Assembly: GCA_020073145.1 (NCBI GenBank)
Contig: JAIQFS010000010.1
Location: 62,001 to 126,000 of the forward strand
Origin: Terriglobia bacterium
GTDB lineage: Bacteria > Acidobacteriota > Terriglobia > Bryobacterales > Bryobacteraceae
Length of the DNA stretch: 64,000 bases
Reading direction: 5' to 3'
This document shows positions 49,354 through 58,072 of this stretch, in pieces. Position numbers and translations under genes: made by a program. Each line of letters opens with the position of its first letter. Position 1 is the stretch's first letter. Below the pieces are notes generated by a model that was not told where the DNA came from, ran no database searches, and saw nothing but the letters and a program-made list of their open reading frames with translations.

Positions 49354-50299
49354 CGGGGCGCGGCGGAAAACCATTCCCGGCGTGCTTCTGGCAGCGCTCG
49401 CCGGTTGGTCGGTCTGGATTGCCGGCGCTCAGCAAGCGGGCGGCCCCGCGCGCAAGGAGCCGCCCCGAGGCGGCGTGGAAGGACGGCTGACCTGGTTCGA
49501 CCGGCAAGGCAAGGTGCTCGGTAGAGCCGGAGAGCCGGGCTTGTATCGCACCCTCACCATCTCGCCGGACGGGAAGCGCGTGGCCTTTGAGCGCACCGAT
49601 CCGCAGACTCAGAATCGCGACCTCTGGCTGCTCGATGTGGCGAGGGGAGCGACGGTTCGATTCACCTCGGACCCAGGCTGGGATGCCTTCCCCACCTGGT
49701 CTCCGGACGGAGGCCGCATTGTCTTCACCTCCAACCGGGCCGGCGCCTTCGACCTGTACCAGAAGGCATCGACGGGCCCCGGAGCCGAGCAGTTGCTGTA
49801 TTCCTCGAGCGAAGGGAAAGGCCCCACCAGTTGGTCGCCCGACGAAAGATTTCTCCTGTATTACAGCATCGGCCAGCCGACCCACTTGCGTCTCCTGACC
49901 GTCACTGGTCCCGCCGATCGCAAACCGGTGCCTCTGGTCGATCCCCGGTTCAGCAGCATCACCGGCAGATTCTCACCGGACGGACATTGGATTGTTTACA
50001 ACTCCAACGAATCCGGCCGCAGTGAGGTTTCCGTGCGGCCGTTCGACGCGGCCACGGGCGCCGCCGGCGACCCGATTGTCGTGACCCAGGGAGGCGGCGG
50101 AACCCCTCTGTGGCGCGGCGACGGCAAGGAGATCTTCTACATCGCCCCGGATGGCACCGCAACCGCGTTGGAAGTGACGACTGGAAGCGCGTTTCACGCG
50201 GGAGTTCCGAAGCCCTTGTTCCCGGTGCCCTCCGGCGTGCTCTTCTGGGACGTCTCTCCGGACGGCCAGCGGTTCCTGATGCCGGCGCCCGACCGGTAG
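49340..50299 (+). CDS. Exported TolB-like (PD40) beta-propeller protein
   Basis: A 319-residue protein with a signal peptide (ending AGA, about residue 28) and five or so PD40/WD40-like repeats: LTISPDGKRVAFERTD, PTWSPDGGRIVFTSNRAG, TSWSPDERFLLYYS, GRFSPDGHWIVYNSNESG and a final WDVSPDGQRFLMPAP. The pattern is the same as the propeller part of acidobacterial kinase-TolB proteins, without the kinase domain. It may bind envelope proteins. The ATG at 49340 overlaps paralog 3 by 14 bases; an ATG at 49319 is also in frame. Confidence 0.75.
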   Translation: MPASNGARRKTIPGVLLAALAGWSVWIAGAQQAGGPARKEPPRGGVEGRLTWFDRQGKVLGRAGEPGLYRTLTISPDGKRVAFERTDPQTQNRDLWLLDVARGATVRFTSDPGWDAFPTWSPDGGRIVFTSNRAGAFDLYQKASTGPGAEQLLYSSSEGKGPTSWSPDERFLLYYSIGQPTHLRLLTVTGPADRKPVPLVDPRFSSITGRFSPDGHWIVYNSNESGRSEVSVRPFDAATGAAGDPIVVTQGGGGTPLWRGDGKEIFYIAPDGTATALEVTTGSAFHAGVPKPLFPVPSGVLFWDVSPDGQRFLMPAPDR

Positions 50300-50388
50300 G
50301 ATAACGGCCTCGATCAGGATCCCGTTCTTGACAGACTCCCGTTCTTGATAAGATATTTTCACATCGTCCGCACTCGGAAGGAGATTGC

Positions 50389-50913
50389 ATGGCTACCATT
50401 CTTGTCAACGGAGTCCGGCGCGAAGTGCAAGCGCCCGCCGACACTCCGCTCCTCTACGTTCTGCGCAATGATCTCGAGCTCTCCGGACCGCAGTTCGGGT
50501 GCGGGCTCGCGCAGTGCGGGGCCTGCTCGGTCCTGCTCGACGGCAAGGAAATCCGGTCCTGCATCACCCCGCTCTCGGCGGCCGGTAATAAAGAAATCAC
50601 TACCCTCGAAGGGCTGCCGGCGCGGTGGGCGCAGCAAAAGGGACTCTCCGCGGCCAACGCCGCGAAGACCCTGCACCCCGTGCAGCAGGCGTGGATCGAA
50701 GAACAAACGCCCCTCTGCGGCTTCTGCCAGAACGGCATGATGATCAAGGCGACCGAGCTGCTGGAGCGTACGGCCACCCCGACCGTCGCCGAAATCAAGG
50801 AGGCGTTCACCACTTCCGGTCCCTCGCCGCATCTCTGCCGCTGCGGCAGCTACGCGGCCATTCTCGATGCCGTGCAACGCGCCGGCGCCTTGATGGCGAA
50901 AGGAGGCAAGTGA
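50389..50913 (+). CDS. 2Fe-2S subunit of a molybdenum hydroxylase
   Basis: A 174-residue electron-transfer subunit. The N-terminal plant-type cluster has FGCGLAQCGACSVLLDG with a further Cys at RSCITP; the C-terminal cluster has CGFCQNGMM and CRCGSY. This is the IorA/CoxS pattern. It carries electrons from the molybdopterin subunit encoded next, with which it overlaps (TGATG), so the two are produced together. No FAD subunit gene follows, as in isoquinoline 1-oxidoreductase-type pairs. Confidence 0.93.
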   Translation: MATILVNGVRREVQAPADTPLLYVLRNDLELSGPQFGCGLAQCGACSVLLDGKEIRSCITPLSAAGNKEITTLEGLPARWAQQKGLSAANAAKTLHPVQQAWIEEQTPLCGFCQNGMMIKATELLERTATPTVAEIKEAFTTSGPSPHLCRCGSYAAILDAVQRAGALMAKGGK

Positions 50914-53270
50914 TGGCGGAGCTCAACGAGAAAAATGCGAAATCCGTCCAAGTGTTTGGCGCCACCCTCACGCGGCGTCAGGTCGTCCAATCGGGCGGCG
51001 CCCTGCTCGTGGGCTTCGGCATGGCCGGCTCCGGCGTCTGGAGCAAAGCCGCTCGCGCGGCCGTCCCCGAGAACACGCTCGACCCCTCCCTGCCCGGTTC
51101 GTGGATTGAGATTCATCCCGATAACACCATCCTGATTCGCACGGGCAAGAGCGATTTCGGCCAGGGCACCACCTATACCGCCTACCGGCAGATTGTGGCC
51201 GAAGAGCTGAACGCGCGATTCGAGGCCATTACTACGGTGGTGATGGGAGACACCGACCGCACGCCCGATGGCAGCGGCGCTTTCGATTTTCTCGGCCGCG
51301 GAACACCGAACATCCGCAAAGCGGCGGCCTATACCTATCAAGCTCTGCTCGATCTGGCGTCAAAGCGGCTGGGCGTTCCCAAAGACCGGCTCGCCGCCAA
51401 AGACGGGGTGGTCTCGGGCGGCGGCAAACGCATGTCCTATGGGGAGCTCGTGAAGGGCCAGCAACTGCAGCTCACCATCCCGGTCTCTGGCGACCTTACC
51501 AGCCCCATGGGCCTGACCGTCACCGGCAACCCGCCGATGAAAGGCGTCAGCGACTACACCATCATCGGCAAGTCGCATCGGAACTCGGTGATCGCGTCCA
51601 AAGTCGCGGCGCGCGAGCAATGGGCTACGGATGTTCGCCTGCCCGGAATGTTGCACGCGCGCATGGTGCACCCCAAGACGCTGGGGTCGACGCTGGTTTC
51701 CGCCGGAGCAGTGGACAAGAAACGCTTTCCCAACGCGCAGGTCGTCGTGAAAGGCAATCTCGTGGGAGTCGTCGCTCCCACCGAATGGGAGGCCATCCGG
51801 GCCGCGGAACAGGTGGCCGGCGCCACAAAATGGTCGGACTGGAAAGGCCTGCCGGGTGATGGGAACCTGCTCGACCACTTACGCAAAGCCGACTGGACCA
51901 CCACCGCCGTTACCAAGAGCGACAAGGCCCGCGGAGACGTGGCGCCGGCCTTGGCGGGCGCCGCCAAGAAACTCTCGGCCACCTACGAGTTTCCCTTTCT
52001 GAAGCACGCCCCGATCGGACCGACCATGGCTTTGGCGGATGCCCGTCCGGATGGGACCGTACACATCTACACACATAACCAAAACCCGCAGGCGCTTCGC
52101 GGCGAAATTGCAAAGATGCTCGGCGCACCGATCGACCAGATTGTGGTGCGCACCTTCTCCGGCGCAGGCCACTACGGAAGATCGAATGGCGGTAATGCCG
52201 GAGCCGAAGATGAAGCCGTCCTCTTGTCGAAAGCGGTGGGCCGGCCGGTGCGCGTGCAGTGGATGCGGCCGGAGGACTTCCAGTGGTCCACGCAGTCGCC
52301 CGCTGCCATCGCCGATATCGAAATCGGTCTGGATGCCAAGGGCAAGATGGTGGCGTATCAGGTGGACCACTACATGCCCGCGATGCAGGATGACCGGCCG
52401 GTTGGCGCGATCCTCGCCGGCCTGCCCACCATGGCGGCACCCAACGAGAAAGGGGATTTCATCGGCTCCACCGTCAACGGGCTTTCCGATCCCTGGATCT
52501 ATGACGGCGTTGCGGTTCTGGCGGAGCGCGGCCATGGAACCTTCCAGATCGGCCAGAAGGAATCGCCGCTCGCCATCGGACTTCGCGATCACAGCATGCG
52601 GACTCCGGGACAGTTCCAGCAGAACTACCCGCGCGAACTGGCGGTCAGCGAAGCCGCCGCGCTGGCCGGCGCCGACGCCATCCAATTCCGCATCGACCAC
52701 GCCACTGAAGATCGTGCCATCGGCGTGCTGAAGGCGGTCCGCGACGCATCGAAGTGGCAGACGCGCTCTTCGCCCATTGCCAGCCCGGTATCGACAGGCG
52801 ACAAGCCGGCGCGCGGCCGTGGCGTCTCGGTGATGTTCCGCTCGGGAACCTATTGGGCGTGCGTCTGCGAAATCGCTGTGACTCCCGCGACGGGCGTGAT
52901 TCAAGTCGAGAGGTACACCATCGCCGTGGACCCCGGTATCGTCGTCAACCCCATGCAGCTGAGGCGGCAGGTGCAAGGCGGAGCCGTGATGGGGATCAGC
53001 CATGCGCTGCTGGAAGAAGCGAAGTTCGACGAGAGCGGAATCACGGCCCGCGACTGGCGGACGTATCCGATTCTGACGATGGCCGATATTCCGGAGATCC
53101 AGGTCGTGCTCCTCCACAAGCCGGAGGTCGGTTCTTATGGCGGCGGATCGGAAGCCGCGAATGCGCTGGCCGCGCCCGCCATCGCCGCGGCGTTATTTGA
53201 CGCCACTGGAAAAGTTGCCCGGCGGCTTCCCTTGAAGCCGGCGTATGTGCAGGCCCTGCTGAAGGCCTGA
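50913..53270 (+). CDS. Tat-exported molybdopterin subunit of an aldehyde oxidase/IorB-like hydroxylase
   Basis: A 785-residue catalytic subunit. TRRQVVQSGGALLVGFGMAG near residues 19-40 is a twin-arginine signal. The enzyme part shows TGKSDFGQGTTYTAYRQI, MGDTDRTPDGSGAFDF, a GAGHYGRSNGGNAGAEDEAV block in parts, and the C-terminal YGGGSEAANALAAP with the likely catalytic Glu. This matches the IorB-like group, where the cofactor is inserted in the cytoplasm and the folded complex exported. Substrates are aldehydes or N-heterocycles; which one is unknown. It overlaps the small-subunit gene. Confidence 0.9.
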   Translation: MAELNEKNAKSVQVFGATLTRRQVVQSGGALLVGFGMAGSGVWSKAARAAVPENTLDPSLPGSWIEIHPDNTILIRTGKSDFGQGTTYTAYRQIVAEELNARFEAITTVVMGDTDRTPDGSGAFDFLGRGTPNIRKAAAYTYQALLDLASKRLGVPKDRLAAKDGVVSGGGKRMSYGELVKGQQLQLTIPVSGDLTSPMGLTVTGNPPMKGVSDYTIIGKSHRNSVIASKVAAREQWATDVRLPGMLHARMVHPKTLGSTLVSAGAVDKKRFPNAQVVVKGNLVGVVAPTEWEAIRAAEQVAGATKWSDWKGLPGDGNLLDHLRKADWTTTAVTKSDKARGDVAPALAGAAKKLSATYEFPFLKHAPIGPTMALADARPDGTVHIYTHNQNPQALRGEIAKMLGAPIDQIVVRTFSGAGHYGRSNGGNAGAEDEAVLLSKAVGRPVRVQWMRPEDFQWSTQSPAAIADIEIGLDAKGKMVAYQVDHYMPAMQDDRPVGAILAGLPTMAAPNEKGDFIGSTVNGLSDPWIYDGVAVLAERGHGTFQIGQKESPLAIGLRDHSMRTPGQFQQNYPRELAVSEAAALAGADAIQFRIDHATEDRAIGVLKAVRDASKWQTRSSPIASPVSTGDKPARGRGVSVMFRSGTYWACVCEIAVTPATGVIQVERYTIAVDPGIVVNPMQLRRQVQGGAVMGISHALLEEAKFDESGITARDWRTYPILTMADIPEIQVVLLHKPEVGSYGGGSEAANALAAPAIAAALFDATGKVARRLPLKPAYVQALLKA

Positions 53271-53336
53271 GCGGCGAGAGCTGAAACCGATTCGCGCGAT
53301 CGAAGGCAGGTGTCGCCGGCCCTCGGAGACGGCCCG

Positions 53337-54659
53337 CTACTCGAGTTGCTCTTGCGCGCGGGTCTCGATCCGGGGCCGCAGAAATCCGAACAGAAGCGCC
53401 AGTAAACCCGCGACGCCGACAATCAGCATCAGCCAGCGCAGGCCGTGCGCCAGCAGCGCGGCGCTCAGCGTGGGCCACTGGAAAGGAAATTGGCGGAGAC
53501 GGTCCCATCGCTCCGTCATCCAATGCCAGCCCGTGTGAGCGACCAGCGCCGAGAGAATGATCGTGCCCATGCGCTCGGCGACCGCATAGCGGAACAGGCC
53601 TTCCAGCAGCGGGATGGCCAGCAACAGCACCAGAAGTTGCCCCAGTTCGACTCCTACATTGAAAGACAACAGCGATGTCAGCAGATGCGAGCCCGCGAAC
53701 TGCAGCGTCTGCCGCAGCGCGAATGAGAAGCCGAAGCCGTGGACCAGACCGAAGCCGAAGGCAATCATCCAGCGCCGGCCGACCGTGGCGCCCCCCACAA
53801 TGTTCTCCAACGCCATGTAGAGGATGGAGGCGGCGATCAGCGTCTCGATGAGCGGAGGGAACCACAACGCATCCGGGCCGAGATCGTATGCCGAGGCGAC
53901 GAGCGTGACGGAGTGCGCCACCGTGAATGCCGTGACGATCGGGAGGAGCCCCCGAAACCGCCGGAACGGAATGACCAGGCAGAACAGAAACAGCAGATGG
54001 TCGGTGCCGCCCAGAATGTGAAAGAACCCGGACCGCACGAATCGCAGGGCGGCTTGATACCAGCGCGGATCGAGGCGGACCAGGCCGGGGTCGCCCGTAA
54101 ACTCGAAGGCGCGCACCACCCCGGTCGGTGGCAGAAAGCGGAGCACCGTGACCACGCGGAGGGCCAGCGTCGCCAGACCGGGATGGATGGAGAAATCAGA
54201 TCGAGCCGATTGAATCGGATATTCGAACCAGACATCTAGGAACGCCTGGTTCCAGAAAACATCGGTGGCATTCGGCAGGCGCGGCCCGTTGAGATGCGCC
54301 AGGGCCTGGTCGTAGGAGGCGAACGAGCGGTCGGACTCCAGGGAGACGTTCGCCTCCACCACTCGCGGCTTCGGCAAACGAACGCTGCCTTCGTCGATCT
54401 CAAGCGAGTCGGAAATCCACTGGGTTGCGGCGTCCTGCAGAAAGGCGCCGGCTCTGTCTAGATCCAGATAGCCCGGCCCGCGCTTCGGAAAATCGATGTC
54501 GCGCATGGCCTTGAGCGGCACGCGCACCAGCAGATTCAGATGTGGTCCGGCGGGTTTAACGAACGCCTGGATGGTAATGGCATTAGGGATGTCGTGGGCG
54601 GCCGCCGGAAGAAGCGCGAAGAGAAAAGCGGCGAATGCCTGCTGCAACCGGTGAGTCAT
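53337..54659 (-). CDS. HupE/UreJ-like membrane protein
   Basis: A 440-residue protein with a signal peptide, a periplasmic N-terminal half (about 25-205, beta-rich), and a C-terminal half with six or seven membrane helices. The HupE/UreJ-type block is clear: GFFHILGGTDHLLFLFCLVI (start of membrane part), then TAFTVAHSVTLVAS, and GFGLVHGFGFSFAL. The conserved His and Asp residues in these motifs may bind a metal such as nickel or zinc. Its task here is unknown. It is 18 bases after the cytochrome c gene on the same strand. Confidence 0.82.
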   Translation of the reverse strand: MTHRLQQAFAAFLFALLPAAAHDIPNAITIQAFVKPAGPHLNLLVRVPLKAMRDIDFPKRGPGYLDLDRAGAFLQDAATQWISDSLEIDEGSVRLPKPRVVEANVSLESDRSFASYDQALAHLNGPRLPNATDVFWNQAFLDVWFEYPIQSARSDFSIHPGLATLALRVVTVLRFLPPTGVVRAFEFTGDPGLVRLDPRWYQAALRFVRSGFFHILGGTDHLLFLFCLVIPFRRFRGLLPIVTAFTVAHSVTLVASAYDLGPDALWFPPLIETLIAASILYMALENIVGGATVGRRWMIAFGFGLVHGFGFSFALRQTLQFAGSHLLTSLLSFNVGVELGQLLVLLLAIPLLEGLFRYAVAERMGTIILSALVAHTGWHWMTERWDRLRQFPFQWPTLSAALLAHGLRWLMLIVGVAGLLALLFGFLRPRIETRAQEQLE

Positions 54660-54677
54660 TCGATCCGAACCCGGGCC

Positions 54678-55142
54678 CTATTTCCTTTCGTCCAGTTTAG
54701 CCGCTTCGATCCGGATCTGCTTCAGCGCTTCGGTCTGATGATCGAGCTCCTGCGGACCTGCTGGAAACTGGTTCATGCTGAGAATGTGCGCGAGGATATC
54801 GGCGTTCTTTTCGCGATTGAGACTGCCTGGGCGATCCGCGGGCATCGACCGGCGGATCCGGTCAAACAGGTCCCCCACCGTGAGACCGTTCCAGTTGGAT
54901 AAAAATTCGCCTCCCGTCAGAGCGGGCGCCATCTCGCCGCCATTCAAGGTAAGACCGTGGCATGCCGCACACTCGGTGCTGTACAGCGCTTCGCCGCGCT
55001 TGGCCTGGTCCCGGGTGTAGACGCCGTCCCAGACCGACCGTGACGTCTGAGCCAGGGCCGCCAGCGCAAGCAACCCTCCCACCGCAACGTCCTTCACAAA
55101 TGCGCGTCTAATCGTTGGGCAGACTATACGCGATGTACTCAC
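54678..55142 (-). CDS. c-type cytochrome
   Basis: A 154-residue or shorter exported cytochrome with one heme site (CAACH in ALYSTECAACHGLTLNGG) and a Met-rich region near RRSMPADRPG that may give the sixth ligand. It overlaps the 3' end of the PQQ dehydrogenase gene by 35 bases if the GTG at 55142 is used; that start has a good GGAGGAG upstream. A later GTG at 55097 would begin exactly at the signal peptide (VKDVAVGGLLALAALA). It probably takes electrons from the PQQ enzyme. Confidence 0.85.
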   Translation of the reverse strand: MSTSRIVCPTIRRAFVKDVAVGGLLALAALAQTSRSVWDGVYTRDQAKRGEALYSTECAACHGLTLNGGEMAPALTGGEFLSNWNGLTVGDLFDRIRRSMPADRPGSLNREKNADILAHILSMNQFPAGPQELDHQTEALKQIRIEAAKLDERK

Positions 55143-57186
55143 CCGAATAGGCTCCTCCGCTCACCGCCACCACGATGTACTGCTTTCCATCCACCGAATA
55201 GGTCATCGGAGAGCCGCTCTGGGGCGCCGGCATCCACACCGAGCCTACCTCTTTCCCGGTGGCCTTGTCGTAGGCCCGAAGCATCGCGCCGCGGGGATGG
55301 GACGAGGTGGTGGTGACCTGGCTATCACCCAGAATCACCAGGGTCTTGGTCACCACCAGCCCGACGCTGCCGGGCTGCCCGGTATTCGGGATGTCCTTGC
55401 CCTTGAGGGCCGGATGATTGCGGACCACGTCGGGAGTCTCCCCGTACGGCGTCTGCCACTGGATGTCTCCGCGGTCGAGATTGATCGCGGAGATCACCGC
55501 ATAGGGCGGTTTGACTATCGACAGGCCTTGCACCGTTAGCCCGCCGGCCTGGACCGCGGGCGCCGCGGCCCGAGTTGTGGCTGGGCGGCGCAGACGCTGC
55601 GGGGCATCCGCGGCCGTCCCGAATCCGGGCCCTTCGGAAACCACGAAGTCGGTGTCGCTCCTCCCCATCACGTAGCGGATGTCTGAAAACCCGTTGGGCG
55701 GCGTGCGCAACGAGATCGGGAACACCGCCGATTGGTTCGCCTGCGCATAGACGACGTGCGTCTCCGGATCGTAGCCCGCTCCCGGCCAGTTGGTGCCGCC
55801 GCTGGCGGTGCCCAACGTAAGAGCGGCCAGCATGCCCTTGGAATCGCCGACGATCGGCGGCAGAAACAGGGGGCCGGTTTTGTAGCGCGACACGTTATCG
55901 CGCGCTTGGGCCCGCATCTCGGGCGTGAAATCGATGAGGTCGTCCGGGATGTTCAGGAAATTCCGGGCGTACGCGGGCGGCTTGGTGGGAAACGGCTGCG
56001 TCGGCGACGTCTTCTCGCCCGGCACATCCGACTGCGGCACCGGCCGCTCTTCAATCGGCCAGACCGGCTCGCCGGTGACGCGATCGAAGACGTACAGGAA
56101 GGCTTCCTTGCTGGGCAGCGCCACCGCCTTGATCGCCTTCCCGCCAACATTGATATCCGCAAGAATCGGCGCCGAAGACAGATCGTAGTCCCAAACGGGA
56201 TGGTGCACGATCTGGAAATGCCACTTCCGTTTTCCGGTTTTCAAGTCGACGCACACCAGGCTTTCGGCGAACAGATTGTCTCCCGGCCGCTCGCCGCCGT
56301 AGAAATCGGAAGTGGGGGTCTCCACGGGCAGATAGACCAGGCCGACGTCTTCGTCTACGCTGATCTGGGTCCACACGCCGGTGTTGCCGTTGGTCGCCCA
56401 GGAATTGTTTTCCCAGGTCTCGTTGCCCAACTCCCCCGGCCGCGGGATGGTGTTGAACGTCCAGAGCAACTTGCCCGTCCGCACATCGAACGCGCGCACA
56501 TTCCCCTTAGTGTTGTTGTGCGTCACAACCGTCATGCCTTCTTTGAACGAGGAGCCGACAATTACCACATCCTTGACAACGGCGGGCGTGGAATGGAGGC
56601 CGGCCTCGCCCGTCTCCGGATCGATCGGCTGCCCGGTTCCGGTGACCATCCCGACCTTCAAGTCCACCATGCCGTCTTTGCCGAACCCCAGGACCGGCGT
56701 GCCGGTGTGCGCATTGAGTTCTACCAGCCGGTAGCCGGTGGTGACGAAGACGATGCGGTCGTCGCCTTTGCCGTTGGTCCAATACGAAAGGCCCCGCCCG
56801 GAGAGCTGCCGCGGAGCGATGGCCGCGCGCTGGCCTTCGCGGAAGCTGTAGACCCACCGTTGCTCGCCGGTCCTGGCATCCAAGGCAAACACGGATCGCC
56901 GCGTGCCGCCCGTCGCGTACAGCATGCCTCTCACGACCAGGGGGGTTCCTTCCAGCTTGTACTCCGGGCGGGGGCCCAGATTATCGGTCTTGAAACGCCA
57001 GGCGGGCTCGAGTTGGCTAAAGTTCGAAGCGTTGATCTGGTCTAACGGAGAATACTTGGTCCCCTTCAGATCCGCGGTATAGTGCGGCCAGTCGCCGTTG
57101 CTGGTCGACGGCTGCCCGCTGCCCTGCCCCCAAGCGGCGGCAGCCCCACAGATCAGGACCGCGGCAAAGATCATCCGAAGCATCAT
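55108..57186 (-). CDS. Exported PQQ-dependent dehydrogenase (glucose/quinate-type propeller)
   Basis: A 692-residue exported propeller protein. After the signal peptide (1-20) come DWPHYTADLKGTKYSPLDQIN, TPLVVRGMLYATGGTRRSVFALDARTGEQRW in parts, and the family-specific HHPVWDYDLSSAPIL, RPVPQSDVPGE, SPTQPFPTKPP and NIPDDLIDFTPE blocks, as in PQQ glucose/quinate/shikimate-type dehydrogenases but without their N-terminal membrane helices. It oxidises a sugar or cyclic alcohol in the periplasm. The start is one of two adjacent ATG codons (57186 or 57183) next to a GGGAGGGG. A cytochrome c gene overlaps its end. Confidence 0.9.
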   Translation of the reverse strand: MMLRMIFAAVLICGAAAAWGQGSGQPSTSNGDWPHYTADLKGTKYSPLDQINASNFSQLEPAWRFKTDNLGPRPEYKLEGTPLVVRGMLYATGGTRRSVFALDARTGEQRWVYSFREGQRAAIAPRQLSGRGLSYWTNGKGDDRIVFVTTGYRLVELNAHTGTPVLGFGKDGMVDLKVGMVTGTGQPIDPETGEAGLHSTPAVVKDVVIVGSSFKEGMTVVTHNNTKGNVRAFDVRTGKLLWTFNTIPRPGELGNETWENNSWATNGNTGVWTQISVDEDVGLVYLPVETPTSDFYGGERPGDNLFAESLVCVDLKTGKRKWHFQIVHHPVWDYDLSSAPILADINVGGKAIKAVALPSKEAFLYVFDRVTGEPVWPIEERPVPQSDVPGEKTSPTQPFPTKPPAYARNFLNIPDDLIDFTPEMRAQARDNVSRYKTGPLFLPPIVGDSKGMLAALTLGTASGGTNWPGAGYDPETHVVYAQANQSAVFPISLRTPPNGFSDIRYVMGRSDTDFVVSEGPGFGTAADAPQRLRRPATTRAAAPAVQAGGLTVQGLSIVKPPYAVISAINLDRGDIQWQTPYGETPDVVRNHPALKGKDIPNTGQPGSVGLVVTKTLVILGDSQVTTTSSHPRGAMLRAYDKATGKEVGSVWMPAPQSGSPMTYSVDGKQYIVVAVSGGAYSGEYIAYSLPND

Positions 57187-57220
57187 CCCCTCCCGGCGCA
57201 AAACGAGTGGAGCCCGGTTC

Positions 57221-58066
57221 CTAGTTCTTCCCGACCGACACCTTGACGAGGGCGTTGGTCCAACAGCATTGGAAACCGCCGCCGCCCTTGCCCGTCCAAT
57301 CGTTCGCCAATACATACAGAAGATATTCGCCCGGCTCGCTGAAGGTGGCGGTGGTGGTCGCCCGGCCCGCGAATGCCGCCGTGACATCTTCGGTCTTCTG
57401 GACTGGTGGCTTCGGAGGCGCGAACGTCACCACGCCCGGCCCGCGATATTTGCTCCACGTCAGGGTCACCGCGGGGGTTCGGGGCGCCCGCATGCCGGGA
57501 ACCAACTTGGCATCGTCGGATGCGAACACGGTCACGGTGAGCGGCTGATTCACGGTGACGGTCAGCGCGACCTGCACGGGGCGCGGGCCCTGCACGGAAG
57601 CGCCGCCTTCAAAGCGGAGCACCGGCGGCGCATTGCCGGTCGCGTCTTTCAAAGGCTCCACCTCCCAAAGCGGAGCCAGGCTGACGGGCACGGCCGTCGT
57701 CTGCCCGTTTGCGGTCAGCGTCCAAGTGAGCTTGCGATCGCCGAAATCCTTCGGCACCGTGATGGTGAACACGCCCCATTGGCGGCCCGGAAGGAAGTGC
57801 GTCGGCTGACCCTGGTCCGGCCCGCCCGGTTCGATATGGTTTTGCGGACCGATGGGGATGTCGAGTTCCTGTTGCTGGTTGCGATTGTAATAACCGAGCA
57901 GAATGCTATAGGCGCCGTCCGGATTCGCAAACCATCCTTCAAACGCCGCGGTGACACCCTGGCCCGAGTTGTGGAACGGTTCCAGCGGCAGGTTCTGCGC
58001 GGGCGCCAGAGCCGCGGCCGCAAGAACGATCACTGCACAGAGAGGTAGATCCTTCAGCCGGCGCAT
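57221..58066 (-). CDS. Exported beta-rich protein of unknown function
   Basis: A 281-residue protein with a signal peptide (1-23, ending APA). It begins NLPLEPFHNSGQGVTAAFEGWF, then YSILLGYYNRNQQQELDIPIG and HFLPGRQWGVFTITVP, and ends with a Cys-Cys pair in GGFQCCWTNALVKVSVGKN. The segments look like two Ig-type or PKD-type beta domains. I do not recognise a named family, though similar sequences accompany PQQ and cytochrome genes in acidobacteria. It lies between the PQQ gene and the cytochrome-monooxygenase gene on the same strand with gaps of 34 and 6 bases, so all three are likely one operon. Confidence 0.65.
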   Translation of the reverse strand: MRRLKDLPLCAVIVLAAAALAPAQNLPLEPFHNSGQGVTAAFEGWFANPDGAYSILLGYYNRNQQQELDIPIGPQNHIEPGGPDQGQPTHFLPGRQWGVFTITVPKDFGDRKLTWTLTANGQTTAVPVSLAPLWEVEPLKDATGNAPPVLRFEGGASVQGPRPVQVALTVTVNQPLTVTVFASDDAKLVPGMRAPRTPAVTLTWSKYRGPGVVTFAPPKPPVQKTEDVTAAFAGRATTTATFSEPGEYLLYVLANDWTGKGGGGFQCCWTNALVKVSVGKN

Positions 58067-58072
58067 CGACGC

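Noticed and set aside
55732-57045. 437-codon plus-strand frame opposite the PQQ dehydrogenase
   Set aside because: The minus strand encodes a full-length PQQ dehydrogenase; the opposite frame is an Arg/Gly-rich shadow.
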